Positions 52,091 to 61,173 of a stretch of DNA of 64,000 nucleotides are shown piece after piece. The notes under the pieces were generated by a model. The model saw nothing but the letters and a program-made list of their open reading frames with translations, did not search any database and was not told where the DNA came from. The stretch spans positions 1 through 64,000 of the forward strand of contig NZ_BQXN01000009.1 in NCBI RefSeq assembly GCF_045862745.1, given 5' to 3'. A program made the translations under genes and the position numbers. Origin of the DNA: Furfurilactobacillus entadae (lineage in GTDB: Bacteria; Bacillota; Bacilli; Lactobacillales; Lactobacillaceae). Positions within the stretch are counted from its first letter, which is position 1. Each line of letters starts with the position of its first letter.

Positions 52091-52522
52091 TTAAAAATCA
52101 AAATCTGCCATCGCTTCTGAAATATCATCAATATTATCTGCAGTTGTTTCATTGTATGCAGTCCACTCATCAGCGGCCCAAATTTCAAACCGGTTGGACA
52201 CCCCAACAATGACACACGCTTTTTCTAACTTCGCATGTTCGCGTAATGGCGTGGAAATGTTGATGCGGCCCTGCTTATCAAACTCACATTCAGTTGCGCC
52301 GGCGAACAAAAACCGGGCAAACGCACGGGCATCACGTTTAGTTAACGATAATGCCTGGGTCTTTTCGACCAACTGGTTCCAATCGGCTTCAGGGTAGCCG
52401 AATAAACAGCCGTCAAGTCCCCGTGTCACTATGAATTTATCGCCCAGTTGGTTCCGAAATTTGGCGGGAATAATGAGTCGCCCTTTGTCATCAACGTTAT
52501 GCTGAAACTCGCCCATGAACAT
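52091..52522 (-). CDS. mraZ: Transcriptional regulator MraZ
   Basis: A 143-residue protein with two AbrB-like SpoVT folds: FMGEFQHNVDDKGRLIIPAK, then GATECEFDKQGRINIS. It binds repeats in its own promoter and controls dcw transcription. The start at 52522 has GGGGAGGTG. The GTGG repeats lie about 110-135 bp upstream. Confidence 0.96.
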   Translation of the reverse strand: MFMGEFQHNVDDKGRLIIPAKFRNQLGDKFIVTRGLDGCLFGYPEADWNQLVEKTQALSLTKRDARAFARFLFAGATECEFDKQGRINISTPLREHAKLEKACVIVGVSNRFEIWAADEWTAYNETTADNIDDISEAMADFDF

Positions 52523-52633
52523 GTTTGACTCACCTCCCCAACCAATTTTGTTTAGCTTCATTAGGAAACCCTTACCAATGTTGTTTTCAACGGTGGTTAC
52601 ACGGTCTCCATACTGCTTACGAAAAAAAGCTTA

Positions 52634-52657
52634 CCACAATCCCCCACTCTCTACCAC
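52634..52657 (-). promoter_or_regulatory. MraZ operator: three GTGG repeats with 10-bp phase
   Basis: On the minus strand GTGG recurs at 52654-52657, 52644-52647 and 52634-52637, spaced exactly 10 bp. This is the direct-repeat layout known for MraZ boxes. An AT-rich stretch upstream (52660-52730) probably holds the dcw promoter, but no clear -35/-10 pair was chosen. Confidence 0.65.
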
Positions 52658-52824
52658 GTGAAACAGAAAATTGTATTATTTTTGTTAAATAATTGTTTTT
52701 TAAATGGATTAAAAAAGCTTCTCAATCATTGTTAGGCCGGGCCTAATTTCCATTTAATCCCGTTTTTGGAAAATGGTGGGGGATTTTTGTAAACTGTCCC
52801 AGCTACCAGCAATAAACGTCGCCA

Positions 52825-52884
52825 AATTAAAAATCGCTAAGGTCAGGATGCCCTGTGACATCCTGACCTTAGCGATTTTTAATT
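52825..52884. terminator. Bidirectional terminator with 26-bp perfect stem
   Basis: Positions 52825-52850 are the exact reverse complement of 52859-52884, with an 8-nt loop. T runs are present on both strands. It ends the DUF3397 gene and insulates the dcw promoter. Confidence 0.9.
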
Positions 52885-52904
52885 TTTTTACACAGTTGGT
52901 ATTA

Positions 52905-53273
52905 CTACCTGCGCGTCATTAGAACGACGATCACCGTGATGATGTATATGGCAAGCCAGTAGAGATCACTACTGCGCCAGTACACGACCGCCCATTTTTG
53001 GTAGCTAACGGGTTTGCGCCCCTGAAAGATTCGCCACGCTGTAATGATCCCAATCAAAAACCAGCCGGCAACCGCCCATAAAAATAGTGGGCGAACACTA
53101 AGCGTGCCCATTAACAAAACGTTTAACACGAGCAACACCGGTAACAATGCATCCAGTGGATGAATCCACGCTGGCCAGTGCTTATGGGTTAACCGCCGCA
53201 AGAGAAACATAATGATGGCTAACAGAATTAAACACGCCACCTGAATGATAATTTCGTTGATCACACTAGCCAC
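52905..53273 (-). CDS. DUF3397 membrane protein
   Basis: A 122-residue protein with four membrane segments (QVACLILLAIIMFLL, ALLPVLLVLNVLLMGTL, LFLWAVAGWFLIGIITAW and YWLAIYIITVIVVLM). The DUF3397 family is usually encoded beside mraZ in Lactobacillaceae; its function is unknown. It is monocistronic with its own promoter and terminator. Confidence 0.85.
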   Translation of the reverse strand: MASVINEIIIQVACLILLAIIMFLLRRLTHKHWPAWIHPLDALLPVLLVLNVLLMGTLSVRPLFLWAVAGWFLIGIITAWRIFQGRKPVSYQKWAVVYWRSSDLYWLAIYIITVIVVLMTRR

Positions 53274-53294
53274 CTCGTCATTTTTTACAGTGTT

Positions 53295-53323
53295 AGTATA
53301 CTGGTTTGAAAACAGTGACGCAA
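53295..53323 (-). promoter_or_regulatory. Promoter of the DUF3397 gene
   Basis: TTGCGT (53318-53323), a 17-bp spacer and TATACT (53295-53300) on the minus strand. It overlaps the divergent corA promoter. Confidence 0.55.
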
Positions 53324-53334
53324 TCGCCTACACT
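53306..53334 (+). promoter_or_regulatory. corA promoter
   Basis: TTGAAA (53306-53311), a 17-bp spacer and TACACT (53329-53334). The two divergent promoters share DNA, so RNA polymerase may occupy only one at a time. Confidence 0.55.
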
Positions 53335-53390
53335 CTATGTTATCAATTGCACTTAGCGGTTAACAGTAAGTTAACCAGAAGGATACCCAC

Positions 53391-54347
53391 ATGATTGAAT
53401 ACTATGTTAACGACACAACGGGCCATTTGCTCCCCGTCGCCGGTCCCACGACCGACTGTTGGATCAACGTGATCCAACCCACGCCAGATGAAATCAATGA
53501 ACTTGTTGCCCGCTACCACTTTCCGGCCACATACATCAGCGCCATTTTGGATGACCGTGAAAAGCCGCGGGTCGACGGGATTGATCCCAACCGACCGAAG
53601 CAGCCGCTCCACCTGCTCCTCCAATTTCCGCAATATGAAACAACGCCCCTGGGGTACCTTGGCTTTGCCACCTATCCGTTTTCGTTCATTTTAACGGAGA
53701 CCGCCGTCATCACCGTAAGTGCCCACCCGGCACCGTTCATTCATAGCTTCATCATGAACCCAACGGATACGGCCATTAAAATTGCCGACCGGCAGGACTT
53801 CATTTTACGGTTTGGTTGGTACATTGCCCATGACTTTGTCCATGCGCTCACCCTCACCGAACGCCAAACAAAAGCCCTGGAACGTGAATTGACCACGGCC
53901 ACCTGTAACGACCAACTGTACCAAATTATGGCGCTGCAAAAGTCACTCATCACGTTCACCAACGCTTTAAACGATAACCGGCCGGTGTTAGACCAAATTT
54001 CCACAGCACCCGCTTATTTCAACGGCCCCGACTTTCAAGAACTGTTGGCCCAAATCATTATTGAAACTAACCAGGCTCAGTCGATGGCCGTCATCCAAAA
54101 TGACATCCTCACCCAGTACAGCAACATGGTTTCTGCCATTGTTTCCAACAATTTAAATGAAGTGATGAAACTGTTAACCTCCGTCACGTTGATCATGACC
54201 ATTCCAACGGTGATCGCCGGAATTTACGGCATGAACGTAACGCTCCCGTTTGCGCACTTTGCCCATGCGTTTGCCCTTGTGATGGCAGCGACGGTCATCA
54301 TCTGTCTGCTCACGGCCAACATTTTGCGGCGTCATGACTGGCTCTAA
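53391..54347 (+). CDS. corA: CorA-family divalent cation channel
   Basis: A 318-residue protein. A large cytoplasmic domain with a long stalk helix is followed by two C-terminal membrane helices. The selectivity motif GMN is seen in GIYGMNVTLPF near residue 278. Family members carry Mg, Co or Ni; Mg is the usual physiological ion. GAAGGA precedes the ATG. Confidence 0.92.
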   Translation: MIEYYVNDTTGHLLPVAGPTTDCWINVIQPTPDEINELVARYHFPATYISAILDDREKPRVDGIDPNRPKQPLHLLLQFPQYETTPLGYLGFATYPFSFILTETAVITVSAHPAPFIHSFIMNPTDTAIKIADRQDFILRFGWYIAHDFVHALTLTERQTKALERELTTATCNDQLYQIMALQKSLITFTNALNDNRPVLDQISTAPAYFNGPDFQELLAQIIIETNQAQSMAVIQNDILTQYSNMVSAIVSNNLNEVMKLLTSVTLIMTIPTVIAGIYGMNVTLPFAHFAHAFALVMAATVIICLLTANILRRHDWL

Positions 54348-54430
54348 CTGGGAATTAGTCGCTTCTCCCTTGTACTTTACCGGAGAACACGTTAACATGA
54401 AGCATAAAAGTTTTAAGGAGTAGTTCATTT

Positions 54431-54553
54431 ATGCAAGGTAAGAAAAAGCGTAGTGGCTTTGAAAAATTAACGATGGTCGTTGTTTGGTTCATGATTATTT
54501 TGACCCTCGGTGGGGTCATTTTAGCGGCCTTGCAACCACTAAATCTCTTTTAA
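54431..54553 (+). CDS. DUF4044 small membrane protein
   Basis: A 40-residue protein. A basic N-terminus (MQGKKKRSGFEKLT) and one membrane helix (MVVVWFMIILTLGGVILAAL) match the DUF4044 family. AAGGAG stands ten bases before the ATG. It follows corA by 83 bp on the same strand and precedes a strong terminator. Its function is unknown. Confidence 0.85.
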   Translation: MQGKKKRSGFEKLTMVVVWFMIILTLGGVILAALQPLNLF

Positions 54554-54574
54554 TCAGCACCAAGTTTGCTCATT

Positions 54575-54634
54575 AACCACCTAAAAACCCGTTCGCGTGT
54601 CTAAAATGACACGCGAACGGGTTTTTAGGTGGTT
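54575..54634. terminator. Bidirectional terminator with 27-bp perfect stem
   Basis: Positions 54575-54601 are the exact reverse complement of 54608-54634, with a 6-nt loop and internal T/A runs. It separates the converging DUF4044 and ftsK genes. Confidence 0.9.
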
Positions 54635-54640
54635 TTGTAA

Positions 54641-56968
54641 TTAACCTTGTGACTGCGGCGATTCTTGTTGGTACACCTGGCGCGGTCGTGAACCATCAGC
54701 CGGTCCAACGATCCCCTTGGTCTCCATGTCGTCAATCATCCGGGCAGCCCGGTTATAGCCGATTCGAAACCGTCGTTGCAGTAGCGATGTTGACGCCTTT
54801 TGTTGCTCCTGAACAAAGGCAACTGCCTCATCAAACAGTTCGTCCATATCGTCTGCACGTTCTTCATCAGCAGTTTCCGCTAAGTCCGCATCGCTCACCG
54901 TCATACTGTCATCGTATTCGGCTGTCTGTTGTTCCTTAATGAAGGACACCACAGCCGCCACATCTTGATCCGAGATAAATTCCCCCTGAACCCGGGTCGG
55001 TTTGTTCTGGTCAATGGGTTCATACAGCATGTCCCCACGACCCAACAGCCGTTCAGCCCCGTTACTGTCCAAAATGGTGCGTGAATCGATCCCACTGGAA
55101 ACAGCAAACGCAATTCGTGACGGCACGTTTGCTTTGATTAATCCCGTGATGACATCCACAGATGGGCGTTGCGTCGCTAGAATCATGTGAATCCCAGCGG
55201 CCCGGCCCATTTGCGCAATTCGAATGATGGCATCCTCAACCTCTGACGAAACGGTCATCATTAAGTCAGCCAATTCATCCACAATCGCCACCACATACGG
55301 CAGCTTCGGCTGCGCCACGTTGGTGCCCCCGTTGTTATGTTCAGCCAGTTTGTTGTAGCCATCGATGTTTCGAACACCGTAATCAGCAAACAACTCGTAC
55401 CGCCGCGTCATTTCGGCCACCACCTTGTGAAGCGCCTTGGCTGCCCGCTTTGGTTCCGAGACCACCGGCGTGAGCAAGTGAGGAATGTCGTTATAAACGG
55501 ACAGTTCGACCCGTTTCGGATCGATCAGCATAAACTTCACTTGATCTGGCTTCGCCTGCATCAGTAAGCTTGTAATGATCCCGTTGATGGCCACTGACTT
55601 CCCTGATCCTGTTGATCCGGCAATTAACAGGTGCGGCATCTTCGTTAAATCACACATCACGATGTTCCCGGTGACATCACGCCCCAGTGGCACATTCAGT
55701 ACCTTATTGGCGTGAGCCGGGGCATGTTCAATCACATCCCGGAAGGAAACCGTGGAAATCTCCTTATTAGGGACTTCAATTCCGATCAACGGTTTCCCTG
55801 GAATTGGCGCTTCGATCCGAATGTCCTTCGCTGATAGTGCAAGCGCCAGGTCATCCGCTAAGTTAACGATTTTGGAGACCTTGACCCCAATGGCCGGGTG
55901 AAGTTCATATTTTGTGACTGATGGTCCTAGACTGACATTTTTCACCTCAGCCTCCACGTTAAAACTCGCGAGTGTTTTCTGTAAAATCCGGGAATTCTCC
56001 TCAATCGCGTTATATTCACCGCTTTGATCCGTTGGCGGGATTTCTGTTAACAAACTCGCCGTTGGAAACTGGTAATCAGAAAGGTCTGCTGACGTACTTG
56101 CAAACGGTTCGGGGTCTGTCTCCGGAAGCTTGTCCGTATGATCAGCCGCCACCGTGATTTTTGGTGCGATTGGTGGTGCTTGTGTAACCGGTGTTGCTTT
56201 TTGAGCCGGTGCTGTCACTGGTGGTTGTGGCTGTACGACTGGTTCAGGTGTCGTTTTCGGTTCTGACTGTGGTTTGACTGGCTGATCTGGTGTCACGGTG
56301 TGCTCCACCGCTTCAGAAACGAAGTGCCGGCTCCACATCGCCACATGGCGACCGGTGCGCGCCAAGAACCGCCACAGCCAAACTAGTCCCCGACCAACCG
56401 TTGAGAACGGAATGTTAAGAAGCAACATTGCCCCAACAAACAGTAGTACGGTGGACAGCAATGCTGCCCCTAAGTTAGCCACTGTGTGTTCAAACAGCGC
56501 ATAGACTGCCGCGCCAATCATGCCACCGCCGACGTTCGTATTCAGGGTGCCACCCCGTAAGTTTTCGCCCAAAAACCCCCAGGTCAGTGCGATAAACTTC
56601 GTGTGGTAATTCAACCCCATAAACAGTCGTAAGTGATCGTAAACGAGCACCCCGAGGTACACGAGCAGCGCGCCCGTTACCTGCTGCCGCGGAAGTCGCG
56701 GCCACCGCCCCGTGACACCAAGAATCAGGCCGCCAAGGACCAAACCAGCCGCAAGCACCTGGTTTGTGTTTCCCACCAAAATTGAAAAACAGTTGGCAAC
56801 AAACGTTCCCGCTGCCCCGAGTCGTAAACAGGCAATGAGCGATAACAACGCGAGCCCAAACCCGACAACGTTTTTTGTATACCGAAATTCACGGGTCGCT
56901 TTTTTAGTTTGCGGACGCTTACGCTTAGTGGCCGGCCGTTTACGGGTGGTCTTTTTTCGTGCTGGCAT
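54641..56968 (-). CDS. ftsK: DNA translocase FtsK/SpoIIIE
   Basis: A 775-residue motor that clears chromosome DNA from the closing septum. A basic N-terminus is followed by four membrane helices up to about residue 190 and a Pro/Gln/Thr-rich linker. The RecA-like motor has Walker A GSTGSGKSVAINGI and Walker B VAIVDELADLMM. The C-terminal gamma winged helix is ASTSLLQRRFRIGYNRAARM. ATG 56968 has AAAGGGGG upstream. Confidence 0.95.
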   Translation of the reverse strand: MPARKKTTRKRPATKRKRPQTKKATREFRYTKNVVGFGLALLSLIACLRLGAAGTFVANCFSILVGNTNQVLAAGLVLGGLILGVTGRWPRLPRQQVTGALLVYLGVLVYDHLRLFMGLNYHTKFIALTWGFLGENLRGGTLNTNVGGGMIGAAVYALFEHTVANLGAALLSTVLLFVGAMLLLNIPFSTVGRGLVWLWRFLARTGRHVAMWSRHFVSEAVEHTVTPDQPVKPQSEPKTTPEPVVQPQPPVTAPAQKATPVTQAPPIAPKITVAADHTDKLPETDPEPFASTSADLSDYQFPTASLLTEIPPTDQSGEYNAIEENSRILQKTLASFNVEAEVKNVSLGPSVTKYELHPAIGVKVSKIVNLADDLALALSAKDIRIEAPIPGKPLIGIEVPNKEISTVSFRDVIEHAPAHANKVLNVPLGRDVTGNIVMCDLTKMPHLLIAGSTGSGKSVAINGIITSLLMQAKPDQVKFMLIDPKRVELSVYNDIPHLLTPVVSEPKRAAKALHKVVAEMTRRYELFADYGVRNIDGYNKLAEHNNGGTNVAQPKLPYVVAIVDELADLMMTVSSEVEDAIIRIAQMGRAAGIHMILATQRPSVDVITGLIKANVPSRIAFAVSSGIDSRTILDSNGAERLLGRGDMLYEPIDQNKPTRVQGEFISDQDVAAVVSFIKEQQTAEYDDSMTVSDADLAETADEERADDMDELFDEAVAFVQEQQKASTSLLQRRFRIGYNRAARMIDDMETKGIVGPADGSRPRQVYQQESPQSQG

Positions 56969-57004
56969 GTTACTGCGTCCCCCTTTGTTCATTGACTACC
57001 ATGG

Positions 57005-57517
57005 TTACTTTAATTTGTCGTTTTTGTACCAGTACGTTTGGTCAAGCTGATTGAACCCCTGCTGGCGGACAGCTTCATAAATAACGATTGCCGCTGAATT
57101 GGATAAGTTCAGTGCCCGAATGTGCGAATCATCCTGAGGAATCCGAATGGCTTCATCAGGATGCTGGCGCATAAATGGTTCTGGCAACCCCGTTGTCTCC
57201 TTCCCAAACAAAAACCAGTAGTCGTGATCAGGCTTGGAATAATCTGGATCAACATACGTTTGGTTGGCAAACTTCGACACTAAAAACAGTTCATCTTCTT
57301 CAGGGATGGCCGCCATAAACGCCTGGAGGTTCTTATGGTATGTAATGGCAACCTTATCCCAGTAGTCCAGTCCCGCCCGTTTTAAGTGGGCATCATCTGT
57401 CGAAAACCCGAGTGGTTCGATCAGGTGAAGGGCTGTATCTGTCCCAGCACAGGTCCGGGCAATATTTCCAGTATTTGCAGGCATTAATGGTTCAAATAAG
57501 GCAATGTGATTAGTCAC
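57005..57517 (-). CDS. trmL: tRNA (cytidine/uridine-2'-O-)-methyltransferase TrmL
   Basis: A 170-residue SPOUT methyltransferase that modifies the wobble base of Leu tRNAs. Features are MPANTGNIARTC near residue 12, the knot motif LFGKETTGLPEPF, and IRALNLSNSAAIVIYEA. The probable start is GTG 57517, seven bases after AAGGAG; an in-frame upstream start has no ribosome site. Confidence 0.93.
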   Translation of the reverse strand: MTNHIALFEPLMPANTGNIARTCAGTDTALHLIEPLGFSTDDAHLKRAGLDYWDKVAITYHKNLQAFMAAIPEEDELFLVSKFANQTYVDPDYSKPDHDYWFLFGKETTGLPEPFMRQHPDEAIRIPQDDSHIRALNLSNSAAIVIYEAVRQQGFNQLDQTYWYKNDKLK

Positions 57518-57576
57518 GATAAAACTCCTTTTAAGCGCATTAGTTACAATCAATAAAATGTGATAACGAAAATAAA

Positions 57577-57619
57577 AACGTAGTCACCTCGGTATCAAGA
57601 TACAGCGAGGCGCTACGTT
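57577..57619 (-). terminator. Terminator downstream of rlmA
   Basis: AACGTAG-CCTCG pairs with CGAGG-CTACGTT with small bulges, followed on the minus strand by TTTTATTTTC. It lies about 130 bp after the rlmA stop; the stretch between holds nothing recognisable. Confidence 0.65.
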
Positions 57620-57745
57620 AATGAAGTCCAACTCTGAAAGTCACTAACGAAAAAATTTCGATATTGGCTCCCGAATGATTCCACAAGCATCGTAGCACTT
57701 GTGCAACACCACTGCAATGGTCGAGACCACGTCACGCTTGTGCGC

Positions 57746-58603
57746 CTATGCACCAACCGTGACGGACAGGATGCTAACATCCACGGTCACAGCCGCAACT
57801 GGATCCTGATTAGCGGCCTTGCGATGCACGTCATCGGTACCCCAGCTTAACGGTGTCATGGCCAGCATGTCATTAATCCGCTCGGCACCAATGGGGAATT
57901 GATACTGCACTTGTTCACGGGTCATCGTCGGGTAGTGTTGCTCGAAGAGATCAACCACCCGCTCATTTTGATAGTGATATTGCGGGTCAGTTTCTTCATA
58001 CAACGCGTGACGCAATTCCACAAGGTAATTTGCGTTTGGCACCACCTTAATGATCTGCCCCCCAGGCCGGATGACCCGTTCAAATTCACGGTACGCTGAC
58101 GGCGAAAACAGTTCAATGACGGCATCAAACGACTGGTTTGCAAACGGCAGGTTCGCCAAGTCTGCCACGCAAAAGAAACTTTTGGTGGCTAACTGCGTGG
58201 CTAGATTCACGCCATCTTTTGAGATATCAAATCCGATCAATGTATCCGCCGGTTGTTGGCGTAGCTGATCCAACTGTGCTAACGGCGTCCCCTCACCCGT
58301 ACCAACGTCAAGAATCCGTTGGGGGGTTGGCGCCAACTGTGCATTGATCTCCTGCACGATTGGGGCAAAGAGCCCCGCAGTCAGCATCCGCCGGCGGGCT
58401 GCCAGCATCAAGGCGTCATATTCGGTCGCCACCGCGTGATTTAAAAAGTACAGACTGCCCTTTCGGTTTAGGTCCAGGCTGTGGCCGCGTGAGCAAACCA
58501 CGGTGTGACCGGCCACATGGTCGTAAGCGTCACCACACGTTGGGCACCGAAACAGTGCCAAATGTTCAGTTATAAATTGAGTGCCCTCGTCGATTTTTTT
58601 CAT
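57746..58603 (-). CDS. rlmA: 23S rRNA (guanine-N1)-methyltransferase, RlmA family
   Basis: A 285-residue enzyme. An N-terminal zinc finger (FRCPTCGDAYDH, then VVCSRGHSLDLNRKG) is followed by a Rossmann SAM domain with RILDVGTGEGTPLAQL near residue 93. Family members methylate G745 or G748 of 23S rRNA; in Gram-positives the G748 (RlmAII/TlrB) form is usual and can affect tylosin response. It is monocistronic. Confidence 0.88.
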   Translation of the reverse strand: MKKIDEGTQFITEHLALFRCPTCGDAYDHVAGHTVVCSRGHSLDLNRKGSLYFLNHAVATEYDALMLAARRRMLTAGLFAPIVQEINAQLAPTPQRILDVGTGEGTPLAQLDQLRQQPADTLIGFDISKDGVNLATQLATKSFFCVADLANLPFANQSFDAVIELFSPSAYREFERVIRPGGQIIKVVPNANYLVELRHALYEETDPQYHYQNERVVDLFEQHYPTMTREQVQYQFPIGAERINDMLAMTPLSWGTDDVHRKAANQDPVAAVTVDVSILSVTVGA

Positions 58604-58676
58604 AACATCAATTATACCATTTGAAGTGTTGACCGACCGGAAAAACAGTTAAATGGTTGTGCTAATTCTTCAAAAA

Positions 58677-58722
58677 TAAACGTACCCCCAAACTCACTTC
58701 TGAAGTCCGGTGGGTACGTTTA
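58677..58722 (-). terminator. Terminator of the AI-2E permease gene
   Basis: TAAACGTACCC / GGGTACGTTTA, a perfect 11-bp stem, lies directly after the stop codon of the permease gene. Confidence 0.8.
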
Positions 58723-58725
58723 TGG

Positions 58726-59922
58726 CTAATCTTGCTTGTTTTCTGGTTGTGGGGCCTGTGCTGCTGGGCTAGTTGGCTCAGCTTGGTACCACCGCGCGTG
58801 CTCGCGCCAATAGTGATAGCAATGTGTCCCGATGACTTTCAAAATAGCATAGCCGGGAACCCCAAAAATAACACCCAAAACACCAAAGATTTTTCCCGCC
58901 GCTAACAGCACAATGATGATTGTAACCGGGTGAATTTTCAGGCTCTGACCAAGGATCAATGGTGAAATCACCCGGCCTTCAATAGTCTGCTCAATGGCAA
59001 AAACAATCAAGACTTCTACCAACATCCACGGTGATGTAAACACACCAACCACAACAGCCGGCACCATTGCTAAAAATGAGCCGAGGTATGGAATCAAATT
59101 TAGTAGGCCCGCCACAATACCTAGTGTCAGGGCAAACTTTAACCCAATGATGAGGTAGCCCACGTAAAACATCAGGGCGACAAAGAACGCCACCGTCAGC
59201 TGCCCCCGAATGTAATTGGCAACCTGGTCATTGATTTCCTTTAGCACGGTTAAAAACGAATCCTGCAACCGTTCGGGCAGTAGTCGCGCCGCAGCCCGGG
59301 GTAGTTTTCTGCCTTCCAATAACATGTACCACAAGATGAATGGGAAGGTCACCAGAGCAACCAACCAGGTGGTCACAGAACTCACCACGCTGCCCAGCCC
59401 GCCGATCGTGTTACCGGCTGTATTCTTAACCACTCCACTCAGACTCTTGTTCAATTGGGTATCGTATTGGTCCAGCAAGTGCCGCAGCCACTTCAGATTA
59501 GGGTCTTGCCACAGTGACGTGGTGGAGTTAAGCACGTTTTGCCAGTACCGGGGCCAATTATGGATGAGACCACCAATTTGTGTCTGAATAACCGGAATAA
59601 CGCTCACCACGCCCCAGATAAGTAGCGCCCCCACAATAATGAAGAGCCCAATGATCGACCACGTTCGTCGAACATGGAACCGGCCACGTTCTAGCCAGTC
59701 CACCACCGGGTTCAGCAGGTAATAAAAGACCCCCGCTAAGATTACAGGGCCACCAATAATACTGAAAAATTGCTGAACCGGCTTAAAGAACCATGCCACC
59801 TGCTGAAACAACCAGAGAATGCTGAGGGCCAGCAAGATGATTGCTAAATACATCAGGATCCGTTTAGCACCGGCACTGCTCAATAACCGTGGCGTTTTTG
59901 TCGCGCCCTTTTTTCGTTCCAT
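58726..59922 (-). CDS. AI-2E family transporter
   Basis: A 398-residue permease-like protein with about eight membrane segments and the family's central loop (LNLIPYLGSFLAMVPAVVVG near residue 275), then AIEQTIEGRVISPLILGQSL. Despite the family name, members carry varied substrates, including sodium/proton exchange in some. The C-terminal tail is Pro/Gln-rich. ATG 59922 has GGGGAGG at seven bases. Confidence 0.88.
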   Translation of the reverse strand: MERKKGATKTPRLLSSAGAKRILMYLAIILLALSILWLFQQVAWFFKPVQQFFSIIGGPVILAGVFYYLLNPVVDWLERGRFHVRRTWSIIGLFIIVGALLIWGVVSVIPVIQTQIGGLIHNWPRYWQNVLNSTTSLWQDPNLKWLRHLLDQYDTQLNKSLSGVVKNTAGNTIGGLGSVVSSVTTWLVALVTFPFILWYMLLEGRKLPRAAARLLPERLQDSFLTVLKEINDQVANYIRGQLTVAFFVALMFYVGYLIIGLKFALTLGIVAGLLNLIPYLGSFLAMVPAVVVGVFTSPWMLVEVLIVFAIEQTIEGRVISPLILGQSLKIHPVTIIIVLLAAGKIFGVLGVIFGVPGYAILKVIGTHCYHYWREHARWYQAEPTSPAAQAPQPENKQD

Positions 59923-60040
59923 CACGTGTCCTCCCCTGAACGGAATTTCTTGCTTGCAAGTATAGCATAAACAACCGCCAGCCCATGATTTTCCGGCTTT
60001 TTCCCCCGTTATTTGGTGACGACAATCTGCTTGTGAAACT

Positions 60041-60069
60041 TTAAGTAATCGTTTTCACTATGCTATACT
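60041..60069 (+). promoter_or_regulatory. Promoter of the lactonase gene
   Basis: TTAAGT (60041-60046), a 17-bp spacer and TATACT (60064-60069), with an extended TGC directly before the -10 box. Confidence 0.65.
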
Positions 60070-60101
60070 AGGCACCAATAAGACGAGGAGGCATCATCAC
60101 T

Positions 60102-61136
60102 ATGTTAGAAAAATTTCTTGTTGGTACATACACAAAGAAGACAAGCGCCGGGGTCTACGAAATGACGCTCGACACGGACACCGAATCACTGAGTGCCCCA
60201 ACGCTTGTTGCCCACGCAGACAGCCCAACATACCTGGCCCTTTCTAAAGCGCACAAGCTGTACGCTGTTGATAAAGACGCGGCCGCTGGTCAGGGCGGCA
60301 CCTCAGCGTTTGACCTGTCAACAACACCAGCCACATTGCTGAACCATGTTTTCTCAAACGGTTCCAGTGCTGCCTATGAAGCCATTGATGAGGCACGCCA
60401 ACTCGTTTACGAGGGGAATTACCACACGGGGACCGTTAAGAGTTTTACCATTCAACCAGATGGCTCCCTCGCCCTTGCTGACGTGATTACGCACACAGGC
60501 ACCGTTGGCCCCAAACCAGAACAAGCTGATGGCCCCCACGTGCACTACACCAACCTGACACCAGATAACCGCCTCATCGTTTGTGATCTCGGCCTGGACC
60601 AAGTCATGATTTACGATGTCAGTGCTGCCGGGAAATTAACGCTTGTTTCCACCTACCAAACGGAACCCGGGTTTGGCCCCCGTCACGTTGTGTTCCACCC
60701 AACAAAACCCTTGTGCTATTTAGCTGGAGAATTAAGTAGTCAAATCGCCGTATTGGCTTATGATGCCGCCACTGGCACCCTCACCCATGAACAAACCGTT
60801 TCAACCATTCCAGCTGACTGGACGGCCCATAACGGTGCCGCCGCCATTCGGATCTCACAGGATGGACAATTTGTTTACGTCAGCAACCGTGGTTTTAATA
60901 CACTAGCTGTGTTTGCGGTCTTAGAAGATGGTACACTGTCTCTACGGCAACAAATCAGTACCGAAGGCGATTTTCCTAGAGATTTCGATCTCGATCCATC
61001 CCAACGGTTCGTGGTTGCGGTTAACCAAAACACGGATAACGCGACCCTCTATCGTCGTAACGCCACCACTGGTCAGCTCACGCTCCAGCAAAAAGACGTT
61101 GCGGTTCCTGAAGGTGTCTGTGTCCTGTTTGAATAA
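60102..61136 (+). CDS. pgl: 6-phosphogluconolactonase, beta-propeller type
   Basis: A 344-residue seven-bladed beta-propeller lactonase of the YbhE/Pgl type. Repeats such as GPRHVVFHPTKPLCYLAGE and NRGFNTLAVFAVLEDG carry the conserved Arg/His positions. It hydrolyses 6-phosphogluconolactone in the oxidative pentose phosphate route, giving the substrate of the Gnd enzyme at 16432. GAGGAGG precedes the ATG. It is followed 37 bp later by cutC. Confidence 0.88.
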   Translation: MLEKFLVGTYTKKTSAGVYEMTLDTDTESLSAPTLVAHADSPTYLALSKAHKLYAVDKDAAAGQGGTSAFDLSTTPATLLNHVFSNGSSAAYEAIDEARQLVYEGNYHTGTVKSFTIQPDGSLALADVITHTGTVGPKPEQADGPHVHYTNLTPDNRLIVCDLGLDQVMIYDVSAAGKLTLVSTYQTEPGFGPRHVVFHPTKPLCYLAGELSSQIAVLAYDAATGTLTHEQTVSTIPADWTAHNGAAAIRISQDGQFVYVSNRGFNTLAVFAVLEDGTLSLRQQISTEGDFPRDFDLDPSQRFVVAVNQNTDNATLYRRNATTGQLTLQQKDVAVPEGVCVLFE

Positions 61137-61173
61137 CCATTTGCCGATTACACATAGGTAAAGGAGAATTACT

